Source: a virus. Taken from it: DNA of 21,435 nucleotides. Position 1 is the first letter of the stretch. The number at the start of each line of letters is the position of its first letter. The translations under genes were made by a program, and so were the position numbers. Location: positions 1-21,435 of the IMG/VR virus record IMGVR_UViG_3300034010_000457; one strand, given 5' to 3'. Below the pieces are notes generated by a model. The model saw only the letters and a program-made list of their open reading frames with translations. It was not told where the DNA came from and did not search any database. Positions 12,912 through 20,392 of the stretch are shown here, one piece after another.

Positions 12912-13117
12912 TGACCGAGAAACAGGTGTGGCCCGAAGCGGCATTCCGCGTGAATGTGCGACTGAAGAAGCACAAAACCCAAGGCCAGATGCTTGCCGAC
13001 TTTAGCGAGGCCGTGGCGGCTTTGCGGGCCAAGGTGGAACACCCGCAGGATAAGCAGTGGCGCGGGATCGTCGCGGCGATTAGTCTCAAGAAGGTTTGTC
13101 CGACATGCCAGCGATGA
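12908..13117 (+). CDS. Unknown small protein with a C-terminal CPTC
   Basis: 69 aa. It starts at tandem ATGs (12908 and 12911), overlapping the end of the RusA gene. The body is basic and helical (RVNVRLKKHKTQGQMLADFSEAVAALRAK), ending in KVCPTCQR, one CxxC pair that could be half of a shared zinc site. No family is recognised. It overlaps the next gene by 13 bp and belongs to the same operon. Confidence 0.58.
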   Translation: MMTEKQVWPEAAFRVNVRLKKHKTQGQMLADFSEAVAALRAKVEHPQDKQWRGIVAAISLKKVCPTCQR

Positions 13118-13461
13118 AGGGAAACCGCACCGTCGTTGCGCACGTCAATGGCGAGGAGCGCCGATATTTTTGGACGACCGTGCAGGAGCGCAACGAGGTT
13201 GTGCGCGAGTTGCGCGCTGCCGGGTTTCTGCCCAACAAGATCGCGAAGCTGATCGGCGTGTCCCGGCGGCACATTTACCACGGCACGAAGCCGGACACGC
13301 GCAACACCTACACGCAGATGAACGTCCGTCTGCGCGAAGATACGTGCGACCTGATTTACCGCTTTGCTGCCCGGCACGGAATGAAGATCTGCGATACAGT
13401 GGGCCTGCTCGTGACCAAGGGCGCCGAGGCCGTCAACTTCAAAGTGGATGACCCGAAGTGA
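13105..13461 (+). CDS. DNA-binding protein with HTH and RHH-like parts
   Basis: 118 aa. ATG at 13105 is preferred because AAGG lies 10 nt upstream; TTG 13096 and ATG 13114 are alternatives. Two DNA-binding modules can be seen. Residues about 42-62 (GFLPNKIAKLIGVSRRHIYHG) form a classic helix-turn-helix. The C-terminal part (about 72-112: MNVRLREDTCDLIYRFAARHG, then a second helix to GAEAV) reads as a beta strand followed by two helices, as in ribbon-helix-helix regulators. Both types bind DNA as dimers, so a dual-site regulator or origin factor is plausible. It is the second candidate for a regulator of the palindromic promoters. Its stop overlaps the GTG of the helicase gene. Confidence 0.72.
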   Translation: MPAMKGNRTVVAHVNGEERRYFWTTVQERNEVVRELRAAGFLPNKIAKLIGVSRRHIYHGTKPDTRNTYTQMNVRLREDTCDLIYRFAARHGMKICDTVGLLVTKGAEAVNFKVDDPK

Positions 13462-14807
13462 CCGACCAGCTTGAGCCATACCAGCTTCAGGGCGCGGCGT
13501 TTCTCGCGAGCAAGCACCGCGCCTCGATCTTCGACGAGCCGGGGCTCGGCAAGACCGCGCAGGCCATCCGCGCCCGCGAGCTTGTGCGCGCCGGGCGCAC
13601 GCTGGTCATCTGCCCGGCCGGCGTGCGGCAGGTCTGGCCCTACCAGTTCAAGCTGTGGGGCCGCGACGGTGCGCGGGTGTGCAAGGCCGACAGCGTGTTC
13701 GACCTGGATATGTGGCAGCGGGACAAGATCGACGTGCTGGTCGTGTCGTTCGAGCAGGCAACCAACTGGTCGGCGGACCTCGCGGCGGATTTCTTCGACC
13801 TGCTGGTGATTGACGAAAGCCACTACCTCAAGAACCCCGAGGCGAAGCGCACCAAGGCGATTATCGGGGCGAACGGGCTCGGCGGCGTGGCCGCAATGGC
13901 GAACCATGTGTGGTGCCTGACCGGCACGCCAATCAAGAACGACCCGGCGGATTTATGGGTGCCGATGCGGCTGGCCGGCGCGACGCCGCTCGCGTTCACT
14001 GCATTCCAGAAGCGCTACTTCAAGCAGCGGATCGGCACATTTTCGGTGTCCAATACGGTGCGCAAGGAGGCGCTGCCCGAGTTGCAGGCGCTGCTGCGCA
14101 CGATGTCGATCATGCGGACATTCGACGACGTGGGCGAACAGTTACCGCCGATCCGCATCGACCCGCTGGCAGTGGACGGATCCCGCGAGGAAATCGTGAA
14201 CTACCTGCGGCAGTATCCAGGGCTCGATCAGCGGATTGTGCAGGCCGTCGAGGCCGAAGGTGCGCTGTCGTTCGACGACAGCACCCATGTCGCCACCTTG
14301 CGCGCGCTGATTGCCGAGGCCAAGGCACCCGGCTACGCCCGGCTCATCACGGACGAGATCAAGTCCGGCACGATCGACAAACTGGTCGTGATGGCGCACC
14401 ACCGCCGCGCGATCCAGCTTGTCGCGGACCATTTGACGCAGGCTGGTATCCGCACCGCCGCGATTGTCGGCGGCACGAGCGAGAAGGCGCGCACAGATGC
14501 GGTGCAGAGCTTCCAGCACGAACAGGACGGCGTGCGGGTCCTCGTCGGGAACATCACCGCCGCAGGCACCGGCATCACGTTGACTGCGGCTTGCCGGCTC
14601 GACATGCTGGAAAGCTCGTGGACGCCGGCCGATAACATCCAGGCTGTGCGCCGCGTGCGCCGCAAGGGACAGAAGCGCCCCACCTTCGCGCGCTTCGTGA
14701 TGCTGCAAAACAGCTTCGATCAAACGGTCGCCTCGATCGTAACCCGCAAGGCCAATACGATCGTCTCGATCACCGCGAAGGACAATCTACAGGAGGCGAT
14801 GGCGTGA
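13458..14807 (+). CDS. SNF2-family / superfamily 2 DNA helicase
   Basis: 449 aa from GTG at 13458, in a GTGA overlap with the previous gene. Motifs in order: Q-like LEPYQLQGAAFL (5-16), motif I DEPGLGKT (26-33), motif Ia ICPAGV (51-56), motif II DESH (119-122), motif III LTGTPIKN (154-161), motif V AAGTGITLTAA (368-378) and motif VI QAVRRVRRKGQ (395-405). These are the seven motifs of SNF2-like ATPases in a compact phage form, without insertions. The enzyme should translocate on or remodel double-stranded DNA with ATP and probably assists replication or recombination with the nuclease, SSB and polymerase encoded downstream. A phage SNF2 helicase next to DUF2800, DUF2815 and family A polymerase genes is a recurring module. 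Identification is firm. Confidence 0.92.
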   Translation: MTDQLEPYQLQGAAFLASKHRASIFDEPGLGKTAQAIRARELVRAGRTLVICPAGVRQVWPYQFKLWGRDGARVCKADSVFDLDMWQRDKIDVLVVSFEQATNWSADLAADFFDLLVIDESHYLKNPEAKRTKAIIGANGLGGVAAMANHVWCLTGTPIKNDPADLWVPMRLAGATPLAFTAFQKRYFKQRIGTFSVSNTVRKEALPELQALLRTMSIMRTFDDVGEQLPPIRIDPLAVDGSREEIVNYLRQYPGLDQRIVQAVEAEGALSFDDSTHVATLRALIAEAKAPGYARLITDEIKSGTIDKLVVMAHHRRAIQLVADHLTQAGIRTAAIVGGTSEKARTDAVQSFQHEQDGVRVLVGNITAAGTGITLTAACRLDMLESSWTPADNIQAVRRVRRKGQKRPTFARFVMLQNSFDQTVASIVTRKANTIVSITAKDNLQEAMA

Positions 14808-15130
14808 GGTCACGATTGAAGAACCGCAGGCCGGGGTTAACGTTTACACTGCCGCACCCCGGCAATATTTCCGTTTTGGTCTACGACGTGATGGTCGGGT
14901 TCGACGAGGCCGGCACTCCGAAGGAAGTATTTATCTCGGCTAACAAGCCGACAACTGCCATGGACGTTGCCGCCCGCGACACTGCCACGCTGATCAGCAT
15001 CGCGCTGCAACACGGCGCAACGATCGCAGAGCTGTCCGCCGCCATGACGCGCGGCGACGAGGGCGAACCGCAGGGTGTGGCAGGTGCTGTGCTCGACGCG
15101 GTTCGCGAATTTGAGCAAGGAGGAGCGTAA
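14804..15130 (+). CDS. Stand-alone TSCPD-domain protein
   Basis: 108 aa from GTG at 14804, with AGGAGG 8 nt upstream and a GTGA overlap with the helicase stop. The sequence follows the TSCPD domain found at the C-terminus of some ribonucleotide reductases and as free small proteins: an N-terminal RSRLKNRRPGLTF, EVFISANKPTTAMDVAARDTATLISIALQHG, then a short tail with GAVLDAVREF. Free copies in phages are often annotated as ribonucleotide-reductase-like, but there is no catalytic reductase part here, so no dNTP synthesis can be claimed. It may act on a host reductase or bind nucleotides. The family call is by motif pattern. Confidence 0.7.
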   Translation: MRSRLKNRRPGLTFTLPHPGNISVLVYDVMVGFDEAGTPKEVFISANKPTTAMDVAARDTATLISIALQHGATIAELSAAMTRGDEGEPQGVAGAVLDAVREFEQGGA

Positions 15131-15131
15131 C

Positions 15132-15377
15132 ATGAATGTGAAAGATGGCGGACAGGCGTTTCCAACACACGCAGAATACTCGAAAGTGTGTAGCGACGGG
15201 TACACTTGGCACCACGGCACGGTGTCCGGCATGTCCTTGCGCGATTGGTTCGCGGGGCAGGCTGTAGCCGGGCTTATGTCGAACACGGATTTCTTGTCGA
15301 GACATAGGTCCGATGACATCGCGAGAGCGGCATTCAAAGTTGCCGATGCGCTATTGGAATTTAGAAAATCGCGTTGA
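15132..15377 (+). CDS. Small conserved phage protein (MSLRDWFAGQA type)
   Basis: 81 aa. ATG at 15132 is supported by AGGAGG 8 nt upstream. The sequence DGGQAFPTHAEYS, then GMSLRDWFAGQAVAGLMS, then AARAAF-type helix residues (ARAAFKVADALLEFR) belongs to a small-protein type that is very common in phages but has no known function. It has no membrane span. Its TGA stop (15375-15377) lies inside the -35 box of the next promoter. Confidence 0.75.
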   Translation: MNVKDGGQAFPTHAEYSKVCSDGYTWHHGTVSGMSLRDWFAGQAVAGLMSNTDFLSRHRSDDIARAAFKVADALLEFRKSR

Positions 15378-15427
15378 CACCAACCCGCCAATCTGCATAA
15401 TATTTTATGCGTCGATCAACACAGGAG
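15373..15427 (+). repeat. 55-bp promoter-leader repeat, copy 1
   Basis: This segment and 15650-15704 differ at only 4 of 55 positions. Both hold a complete promoter, the palindromic operator and a ribosome site. It is a duplicated expression cassette. Confidence 0.88.
15374..15410 (+). promoter_or_regulatory. Promoter with GCATAA-N4-TTATGC operator
   Basis: TTGACA (15374-15379), a 16-bp spacer, CATAAT (15396-15401). The palindrome GCATAATATTTTATGC (15395-15410) covers the -10 box and start site. The upstream TGA stop lies in the -35 box. It drives the 72-aa gene at 15436. Confidence 0.72.
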
Positions 15428-15435
15428 GCAATGGC

Positions 15436-15654
15436 ATGAAACGCCACTGGTCTGAGACATACGGTTGCGCGTGCGGCGCTCGGTTCACGAGTTACGCGGC
15501 GGGAGCGCGGCACCGACACAATTATCCGCTGCTGTGTCGCCAGCCGAAAGTGATAAAAACCCCAACTTTAACCCGAGTATGGATCGACGAAGCCGGCGCC
15601 ATAACGCCGGAAAACTTTGCGCGCATCGGCGCACTCATCAAAGGCGACGGTTGA
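15436..15654 (+). CDS. Small Cys/His protein, probably zinc-binding
   Basis: 72 aa. ATG at 15436 follows AGGAGG by 7 nt; an ATG at 15431 gives only a dipeptide frame. The N-terminal half has CACGARF, then ARHRHNYPLLCR, that is C-x-C, H-x-H and C, enough ligands for one zinc. The rest contains a short helix (ENFARIGALIKG). No family is recognised. It sits between two copies of the promoter cassette, so it is separately controlled. Its stop lies in the -35 box of the next promoter. Confidence 0.62.
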   Translation: MKRHWSETYGCACGARFTSYAAGARHRHNYPLLCRQPKVIKTPTLTRVWIDEAGAITPENFARIGALIKGDG

Positions 15655-15704
15655 CACCGACCCGCCAGTATGTATAATATTTTATGCGTCGATCAACACA
15701 GGAG
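15650..15704 (+). repeat. 55-bp promoter-leader repeat, copy 2
   Basis: Second copy of the cassette at 15373-15427, placed between the 72-aa and 139-aa genes. The four changes improve the -10 box to TATAAT and break one arm of the palindrome (GTATAA in place of GCATAA). Confidence 0.88.
15651..15687 (+). promoter_or_regulatory. Strong promoter with a partly mutated operator
   Basis: TTGACA (15651-15656), a 16-bp spacer and a perfect TATAAT (15673-15678), the best promoter of the window. The palindrome here is GTATAATATTTTATGC (15672-15687), one arm off consensus, so repression may be weaker than at 15395. It drives the 139-aa gene and the nuclease-SSB-polymerase run behind it. Confidence 0.75.
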
Positions 15705-15714
15705 AAACATCGAC

Positions 15715-16134
15715 ATGCAAATCCACATTCAAATCAATCTCGACACGGAAAAGGACGACGTTGCTCGGGTACTGAGTGCCTTGGCCGGGACGCACGGTTT
15801 TCCCGCCCCGGCCGCCGTGCCTACGCCGTCGGCCCCGCCCAAGGCCAAGGCCGAGAAGAAGGAAACCCCCGCAGCCCCGGAGCCCGCACCTGCCGCCATT
15901 ACCGCAGGCGCCCCTTCTGACTACGTGCCGACTGAGGCGGAACTGTCGACGGCGGCGAACAGCGCCATCGACAAGCTCGGTGCCGGCGCGCAGGCCAGGG
16001 TGAAGGAATACATTGCGGCCACGTTCCAGAAGGACGACGGCTCGCCCGCCGGTCTGCGCACGGTTCGCGCCGATCAGCGCGCGCGGCTGCTCGCCGACCT
16101 GAACGCTTTTGCCGCCGGCAAGAAGGTGATCTGA
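15715..16134 (+). CDS. Unknown protein upstream of the DUF2800 nuclease
   Basis: 139 aa from ATG at 15715, with an AGGAGAA site about 10 nt upstream. Layout: a short beta N-terminus (MQIHIQINLDTEKDDVARVL), a Pro/Ala/Lys-rich flexible linker at about residues 30-68, then a folded helical C-terminal domain (ELSTAANSAIDKLGAGAQARVKEYI, then RTVRADQRARLLADLNAF). The acidic and basic mix with a linker suits an accessory protein of the recombination-replication complex. It sits directly before the nuclease and SSB genes, 1 bp from the nuclease start. No family is recognised with confidence. Confidence 0.66.
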   Translation: MQIHIQINLDTEKDDVARVLSALAGTHGFPAPAAVPTPSAPPKAKAEKKETPAAPEPAPAAITAGAPSDYVPTEAELSTAANSAIDKLGAGAQARVKEYIAATFQKDDGSPAGLRTVRADQRARLLADLNAFAAGKKVI

Positions 16135-16135
16135 T

Positions 16136-17332
16136 ATGTCAGACGAACGGGAACATCTTCCGTTCGGCGGATCGAACGCGCACCGCTGGTTGCGGTGCGC
16201 GGCGTCCGTCAAGCTGTGCGCCGCCGCGCCGCCAAGCCCGCCGAGCGAGCACGCCATGCGCGGCACCCATGCCCATGCCCTGCTGGAACTGGCGCTGCGC
16301 GAGCGGCGGGACAGCGTGTTGGAGTTCGAGGGCCAGGCTCTGCTGCCGGGCCACGTCGAATACGACGCCGAGGATGTCGAGGCGGTGCAGAAGGCCGTCG
16401 ATTTCATCCTGCCGCTGCTGCATGAGCCGGATGCAATCGTGCTGATCGAGCAGAAGTTCAAGCTGCACGAGGATACGGGCGGCACGGCGGATTGCGTGAT
16501 CTACGACCCGGCATCCGAGACGCTGCGCGTCATCGACTACAAGCACGGCTATAAACTGGTTGACGCGGCGGCGGTGCAGCTTCGGTTTTACGCCTTGTGC
16601 GCAACGATCAACTGGCAGCACCCGGTTCGTCGTATCGAGGCAACTGTGATCCAGCCACGCGCGTTCGGTGCCGAGCCGATCCGCACGATGCTCTACGGGC
16701 CGGCGGACCTGATGGTGCTCGACGGTGAGATTGACGAGGCAAGGGCGAACGCGCTGGCGGTCGAGCCAGAACCGACGCCGGGTTCGTGGTGCCAGTGGTG
16801 CGCGGGCGCGCCGGACTGCCCGGCGCTGCCGCGAACAGCGGTCCGCGCAACCGAGATATGGCCGGTGCACGGCGACAGCGTAACTGTAACGTTACCGCCT
16901 GCCGGTTCATGCCGCGATCCGCAGAAACTGGCCGAGACGCTGGCGCTGCTGCCCGTGCTGCAGGCGTTCATCGACGGCATCGAGGACGCCGCCCTGTCGA
17001 TGGCGATGGGCGGCACGAAGATCCCCGGCATGAAGTTGATCGAGAAGCAGGCTCGCCGGTCGTGGGAGAACGCCGAAGGGGCGAAGAGATGGTTCGCCGA
17101 GAACACCATACTCGACGAGGACGAGTACGCGCCGCGCAAGCTGCTGACCGTCGCGCAGGCGGAGAAGCTGATCAAGTCCGACAAGGCCGCCGTGAAATCC
17201 ATGGCCGCGTTTGTCGAGAAGAAATCTTCGGGATTGAAGCTGGTCCCTGAGACGGCGAAGGGGGAGGCCGTGGACCCCGCCGCTGCAATGACTGCCACGG
17301 TCGGAGCGCCTGTCGCGCTGCCGCAACCCTGA
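16136..17332 (+). CDS. DUF2800 family PD-(D/E)XK nuclease
   Basis: 398 aa from ATG at 16136. It shows the DUF2800 layout: SNAHRWLRCAASVKL at the N-terminus, then the nuclease core with E105 (IEQKF), D119 (GGTADCVIYD) and D134-Y-K136 (VIDYKHG), then Q148 and Y152 in VQLRFYAL. Four cysteines in the AddB/Cas4 pattern, C21 then C219, C222 and C228 (SWCQWC...C), suggest a 4Fe-4S cluster that ties the ends together. The C-terminal third is helical. It is probably a DNA exonuclease that works with the DUF2815 ssDNA-binding protein and the SNF2 helicase in recombination-coupled replication; the family's exact activity is, to my knowledge, not settled. The catalytic residues are complete. Confidence 0.88.
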   Translation: MSDEREHLPFGGSNAHRWLRCAASVKLCAAAPPSPPSEHAMRGTHAHALLELALRERRDSVLEFEGQALLPGHVEYDAEDVEAVQKAVDFILPLLHEPDAIVLIEQKFKLHEDTGGTADCVIYDPASETLRVIDYKHGYKLVDAAAVQLRFYALCATINWQHPVRRIEATVIQPRAFGAEPIRTMLYGPADLMVLDGEIDEARANALAVEPEPTPGSWCQWCAGAPDCPALPRTAVRATEIWPVHGDSVTVTLPPAGSCRDPQKLAETLALLPVLQAFIDGIEDAALSMAMGGTKIPGMKLIEKQARRSWENAEGAKRWFAENTILDEDEYAPRKLLTVAQAEKLIKSDKAAVKSMAAFVEKKSSGLKLVPETAKGEAVDPAAAMTATVGAPVALPQP

Positions 17333-17348
17333 AAATCGGAGATCGAAA

Positions 17349-18092
17349 ATGTTGACCGCGATTGACCCGCGCATGAATACGCGCCTGACGCTGGAGCAGA
17401 TCAACTTCCTGCTGCGCAGCAAACCGATGCGCGTCGCCGAAGGTGGCGGCGTGCTGAGCGGCGCGGTGCGCCTGTCGTACCCGAGCCTTGCGAAGCGAGC
17501 CAAGAACCTTCGCGACCCGAACGCCGAAGGCAAGTATCAGGCGGCCGGACTGTTCCCGACCACGAACATCGGCCCGCTTGCCGAGTTGTGCAAGAGCACG
17601 GCGCGCGCTGCGTATCCGAGCGTCACCGACCCGTCCATGTTCATGGACAAGTACAGCAAGAACTCGCCGATCAAGGACCAGGCTCTGAAGGTCAACGTCG
17701 CCGACGGTGGGCGTGAGCCGATGAAGGGCACCAGCGACGGCTATGTCGTCGGCCTGCCGTTCTTCAACGCCAAGTCCGGTCGGCAGGTCCCGTGCTTCAA
17801 GGCGGTTGCCGGGCGGTGGGTGCCGATCCTGCCCGAAGAACTGGAAAAGGAAATGTACGGCGGCGCGTGGGTCGAGGCGAAGCTGGTCTGCTTCAAGTCC
17901 ACCACGTCGGCCAATCCCGGCGTGGCTCTTGGGTTGCAGGGCCTGTGGAAGCTGGCCGACGACAACTTCCTCGGTGGCGGGGGCGGCGCGTCGGCTGACG
18001 AGGGCGGCGAGGCGGTCGCGCTCGGGGTCGAAGACCCGAACCAGATCATGCAGTCCACGGCTGCGGCCGGCGGCAGCGACGGGTGGGGGTAA
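17349..18092 (+). CDS. DUF2815 / Enc34-type ssDNA-binding protein
   Basis: 247 aa from ATG at 17349, with GGAGAT about 8 nt upstream. The family signature is GAVRLSYPSLAKRAKN, then EGKYQAAGLFPTT, then the core around VVGLPFFNAKSGRQVPC and GGAWVEAKLVCFKS. Proteins of this family (Enc34 ORF6 type) have an OB fold and bind single-stranded DNA. The C-terminus is Gly-rich and acidic, ending GSDGWG, like the flexible tails by which SSBs recruit partners. It probably coats ssDNA for the polymerase encoded downstream and for recombination. About the first 30 residues before GAVRLSYPS look like an added helical segment. It is preceded by the DUF2800 gene, the usual order. Confidence 0.88.
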   Translation: MLTAIDPRMNTRLTLEQINFLLRSKPMRVAEGGGVLSGAVRLSYPSLAKRAKNLRDPNAEGKYQAAGLFPTTNIGPLAELCKSTARAAYPSVTDPSMFMDKYSKNSPIKDQALKVNVADGGREPMKGTSDGYVVGLPFFNAKSGRQVPCFKAVAGRWVPILPEELEKEMYGGAWVEAKLVCFKSTTSANPGVALGLQGLWKLADDNFLGGGGGASADEGGEAVALGVEDPNQIMQSTAAAGGSDGWG

Positions 18093-18096
18093 TAAC

Positions 18097-18384
18097 GTGA
18101 ACCCTTACAGAAAAGGCGTGGAAGACTTGCGCCGAAGGACCGCGGCTGCCGTATGCCCGTTCGACCTTGGAACCAAGGACGCGCAGCAATGGATGCAAGG
18201 TGCACTGTGGGCGCGGAAGCAAGAAGTCAAGCAGGTGCACCCCAAGGGATCGGAATGTTCGGATGAAGATTTATCTCGATTTCGAAACGCGCAGTGCATG
18301 CGACCTGGTGAAGTGCGGATCCGCGCGTTACGCGCAGGATCCCACGACGGAGGTTCTGTGCGCGGCGTATCTGATCGAGGATGA
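18097..18384 (+). CDS. RMF-like small protein overlapping the polymerase gene
   Basis: 95 aa from GTG at 18097, 4 bp after the DUF2815 stop, with a G-rich stretch (GGTGGGGG) as ribosome site. The N-terminal 45 residues fit the ribosome modulation factor / CrpP-like pattern: NPYRKG, a basic helix, then CPF, eight residues on, W, and a following G (MNPYRKGVEDLRRR, CPFDLGTKDAQQW, MQGALWARKQ). RMF dimerises and silences ribosomes in stressed enterobacteria; relatives in phages and plasmids have other or unknown roles. The frame does not stop before the polymerase ATG at 18263 and continues for 122 bp in another frame of that gene, giving an Arg/Gly-rich tail that may be a passive extension. The core match is good; the functional copy boundary is uncertain. 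Confidence 0.55.
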   Translation: MNPYRKGVEDLRRRTAAAVCPFDLGTKDAQQWMQGALWARKQEVKQVHPKGSECSDEDLSRFRNAQCMRPGEVRIRALRAGSHDGGSVRGVSDRG

Positions 18385-20392
18385 ATGGGGCCACGGTTCC
18401 ATGACCCTGTGGCGGCGGGGCGACCCGCCGCCACGAAACCTGATCGACGCCGTGGCCGCAGGCGCGACGATCGTGGCACACAACGCCATGTTCGAGCTGA
18501 TGATCTGGACCTACGTTTGCGAACCGCGCCTTGGGTGGGGCAAGCTGTCTCCGCATCAGATGGACTGCACGATGGCGCGGTCGCACATCATGTCCCTGAT
18601 GGGATCACTGGACGGCGCGAGCACGCTGCTGCGGGTCAAGGCCCGCAAGAACGCCGAGGGTCACGCGGCGATGGTGCGGCTGTGCAAGCCGCGCAAGCCG
18701 AAGAAAGGCGAGCCGACTGATGTGATCCTATGGAACGAAGACCCTGAGGATTTCAGAAAGCTGTACGTTTACTGTCCGGACGACGTGTGGACGACGATCG
18801 ACCTTGACAAGGAACTGCCGCCGTTCAGCGACGGAGAGCGCGAGGTCTACCATTTTGATCTTGTTGTGAACCTGCGCGGCTTCCGTCTCGATACGGAACT
18901 GATGCGCAAGGCCGACGCATTCCTGGACGAGGCGAAGCGCCGCGTCGATGTCGAGTTGTGCGCGCTGACGGACGGCGCTGTGGCGAAGGCCACGCAGCTT
19001 GAAAGCATCAAGACGTGGCTGCGCGGGCGCGGCATCCCGGTCGAGAGCATGAGCAAGGGCGATGTCGAGGACATCATCGACCACGCCCGGCTGTTCGAGG
19101 ACGAACTGGCCGAGCGCGTCGTGACGCTGCGCCGGCTCGGGGCAAAGGCGACCAGTCTGGCGAAGTACGGGGCGGGTCTGCGCTGCGTGAACTTCGACGA
19201 GCGGGCGCGCGGCCTGCTGGTTTACCACAAGGCCAGCACCGGCCGGTGGGCCGGGTCGCTGTACCAGCCGCACAACCTTGAGCGCATAGACCCCGACGAA
19301 GACGGGCCGCTGATCGAGAACATGCTGCACATCCTGCGGAACGCCGCTTCGCCGGCCGATGCCGTGGACTGGTGCGAACTGCTCGGCTACGTGCCGATGC
19401 GCGCGATCGGCAAGTGCACCCGCGCGATGATCGTCGCCGAGGACGGCAAGGAACTGATCGGCTGCGACTACTCGAACGTCGAGGGGCGCGGCTCGGCGTG
19501 GCTGGCCGGCGAGACGTGGAAGACCGAGGCGTTCCGCGAATACGACGCGGGGATCGGGCCGGACCTGTACAAGCTGTCATACAGCAAGTCGTTCGGCGAG
19601 CCGGTCGAGAGCATCGGCAAGGGGCCGAAGCGCCAGATCGGCAAGGTGCAGGAACTGTTCCTCGGCTACCAGGGTGCGGTCGGCGCGTTCCTGTCCGGCG
19701 CTGCGAACTACGGGTTCAAGCCGGACGCCATCGCGCGAGTCGTGATGCCGACCGCCGACCCTGTGATGTGGGAGAAGTCGCGGGTCAAGTTCGAGAACAG
19801 CGCGAAGTTCGGGCTGTCCGAAGATGTGTGGACCTCGCTGCGCTACGTCGTGGACGGCTGGCGAGCCGGCCACCCGCGCACGGTTCAGTCGTGGTGGGAC
19901 GTGCAGGACGCCGTGGTCGAGGCCGTCAGCGAGCCGGGCCAGATGGTCCAGCTACTCGGCGGCAAGGTCAGGATGTACTGCGCACGCAACCGCAAGTTCC
20001 TGCACATCTATCTGCCGAGCGGCAGGCCGCTGTCATATTTTTACCCGCGCATCCGCGAGACGAAGGAAGCCGGCCGTATTCGGCGGCAGGTCATCGTCGA
20101 GGGAGGGGACAGCCGCTTGAACAAGTGGGGCGATGTGTCGCTCTACGGCGGGCTGATATGGGAGAACATCATCCAGGGTTTGTGCCGCGATCTGCTTGTG
20201 TTCGGCATGATGAACTGCGAGCGCGCCGGCTACCCGGTTGTGCTCCATGTCCATGATGAAGGCGTGTTCGAGGTTCTGATCGGCACCGGGGACAAGGCTG
20301 AAGTGCAGGAACTCATGGCCGTGCTGCCGTCTTGGGCTGCCGGCTTCCCGTTAACCAGCGCCGCGTGGCGCGACAGGAGGTTTGTGAAATGA
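18263..20392 (+). CDS. Family A DNA polymerase with 3'-5' exonuclease
   Basis: 709 aa from ATG at 18263; a longer reading from 18167 would overlap the RMF-like gene without a ribosome site. The exonuclease domain has Exo I DFE (D7, E9), Exo II around HNAMFE (73-78) and Exo III YCPDD (170-174). The polymerase domain has the template-primer and fingers region with KRQIGKVQELFLGYQ (O-helix-like, 457-471), motif A LIGCDYSNVEGRG (D402 as metal ligand) and motif C HDE (664-666). All catalytic residues are present, so a proofreading replicative polymerase is expected; no 5' nuclease domain is attached, as in T7 gp5-like enzymes. It follows the nuclease and SSB genes and overlaps the next gene by 4 bp. 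Identification is firm. Confidence 0.95.
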   Translation: MKIYLDFETRSACDLVKCGSARYAQDPTTEVLCAAYLIEDEWGHGSMTLWRRGDPPPRNLIDAVAAGATIVAHNAMFELMIWTYVCEPRLGWGKLSPHQMDCTMARSHIMSLMGSLDGASTLLRVKARKNAEGHAAMVRLCKPRKPKKGEPTDVILWNEDPEDFRKLYVYCPDDVWTTIDLDKELPPFSDGEREVYHFDLVVNLRGFRLDTELMRKADAFLDEAKRRVDVELCALTDGAVAKATQLESIKTWLRGRGIPVESMSKGDVEDIIDHARLFEDELAERVVTLRRLGAKATSLAKYGAGLRCVNFDERARGLLVYHKASTGRWAGSLYQPHNLERIDPDEDGPLIENMLHILRNAASPADAVDWCELLGYVPMRAIGKCTRAMIVAEDGKELIGCDYSNVEGRGSAWLAGETWKTEAFREYDAGIGPDLYKLSYSKSFGEPVESIGKGPKRQIGKVQELFLGYQGAVGAFLSGAANYGFKPDAIARVVMPTADPVMWEKSRVKFENSAKFGLSEDVWTSLRYVVDGWRAGHPRTVQSWWDVQDAVVEAVSEPGQMVQLLGGKVRMYCARNRKFLHIYLPSGRPLSYFYPRIRETKEAGRIRRQVIVEGGDSRLNKWGDVSLYGGLIWENIIQGLCRDLLVFGMMNCERAGYPVVLHVHDEGVFEVLIGTGDKAEVQELMAVLPSWAAGFPLTSAAWRDRRFVK

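Noticed and set aside
11899-13479. Minus-strand open frame (526 codons) opposite the HTH, RusA and HTH-RHH genes
   Set aside because: It is antisense to several genes with good motifs and clean overlaps; its own translation is low-complexity (Arg, Ser, Ala) with no family signal.
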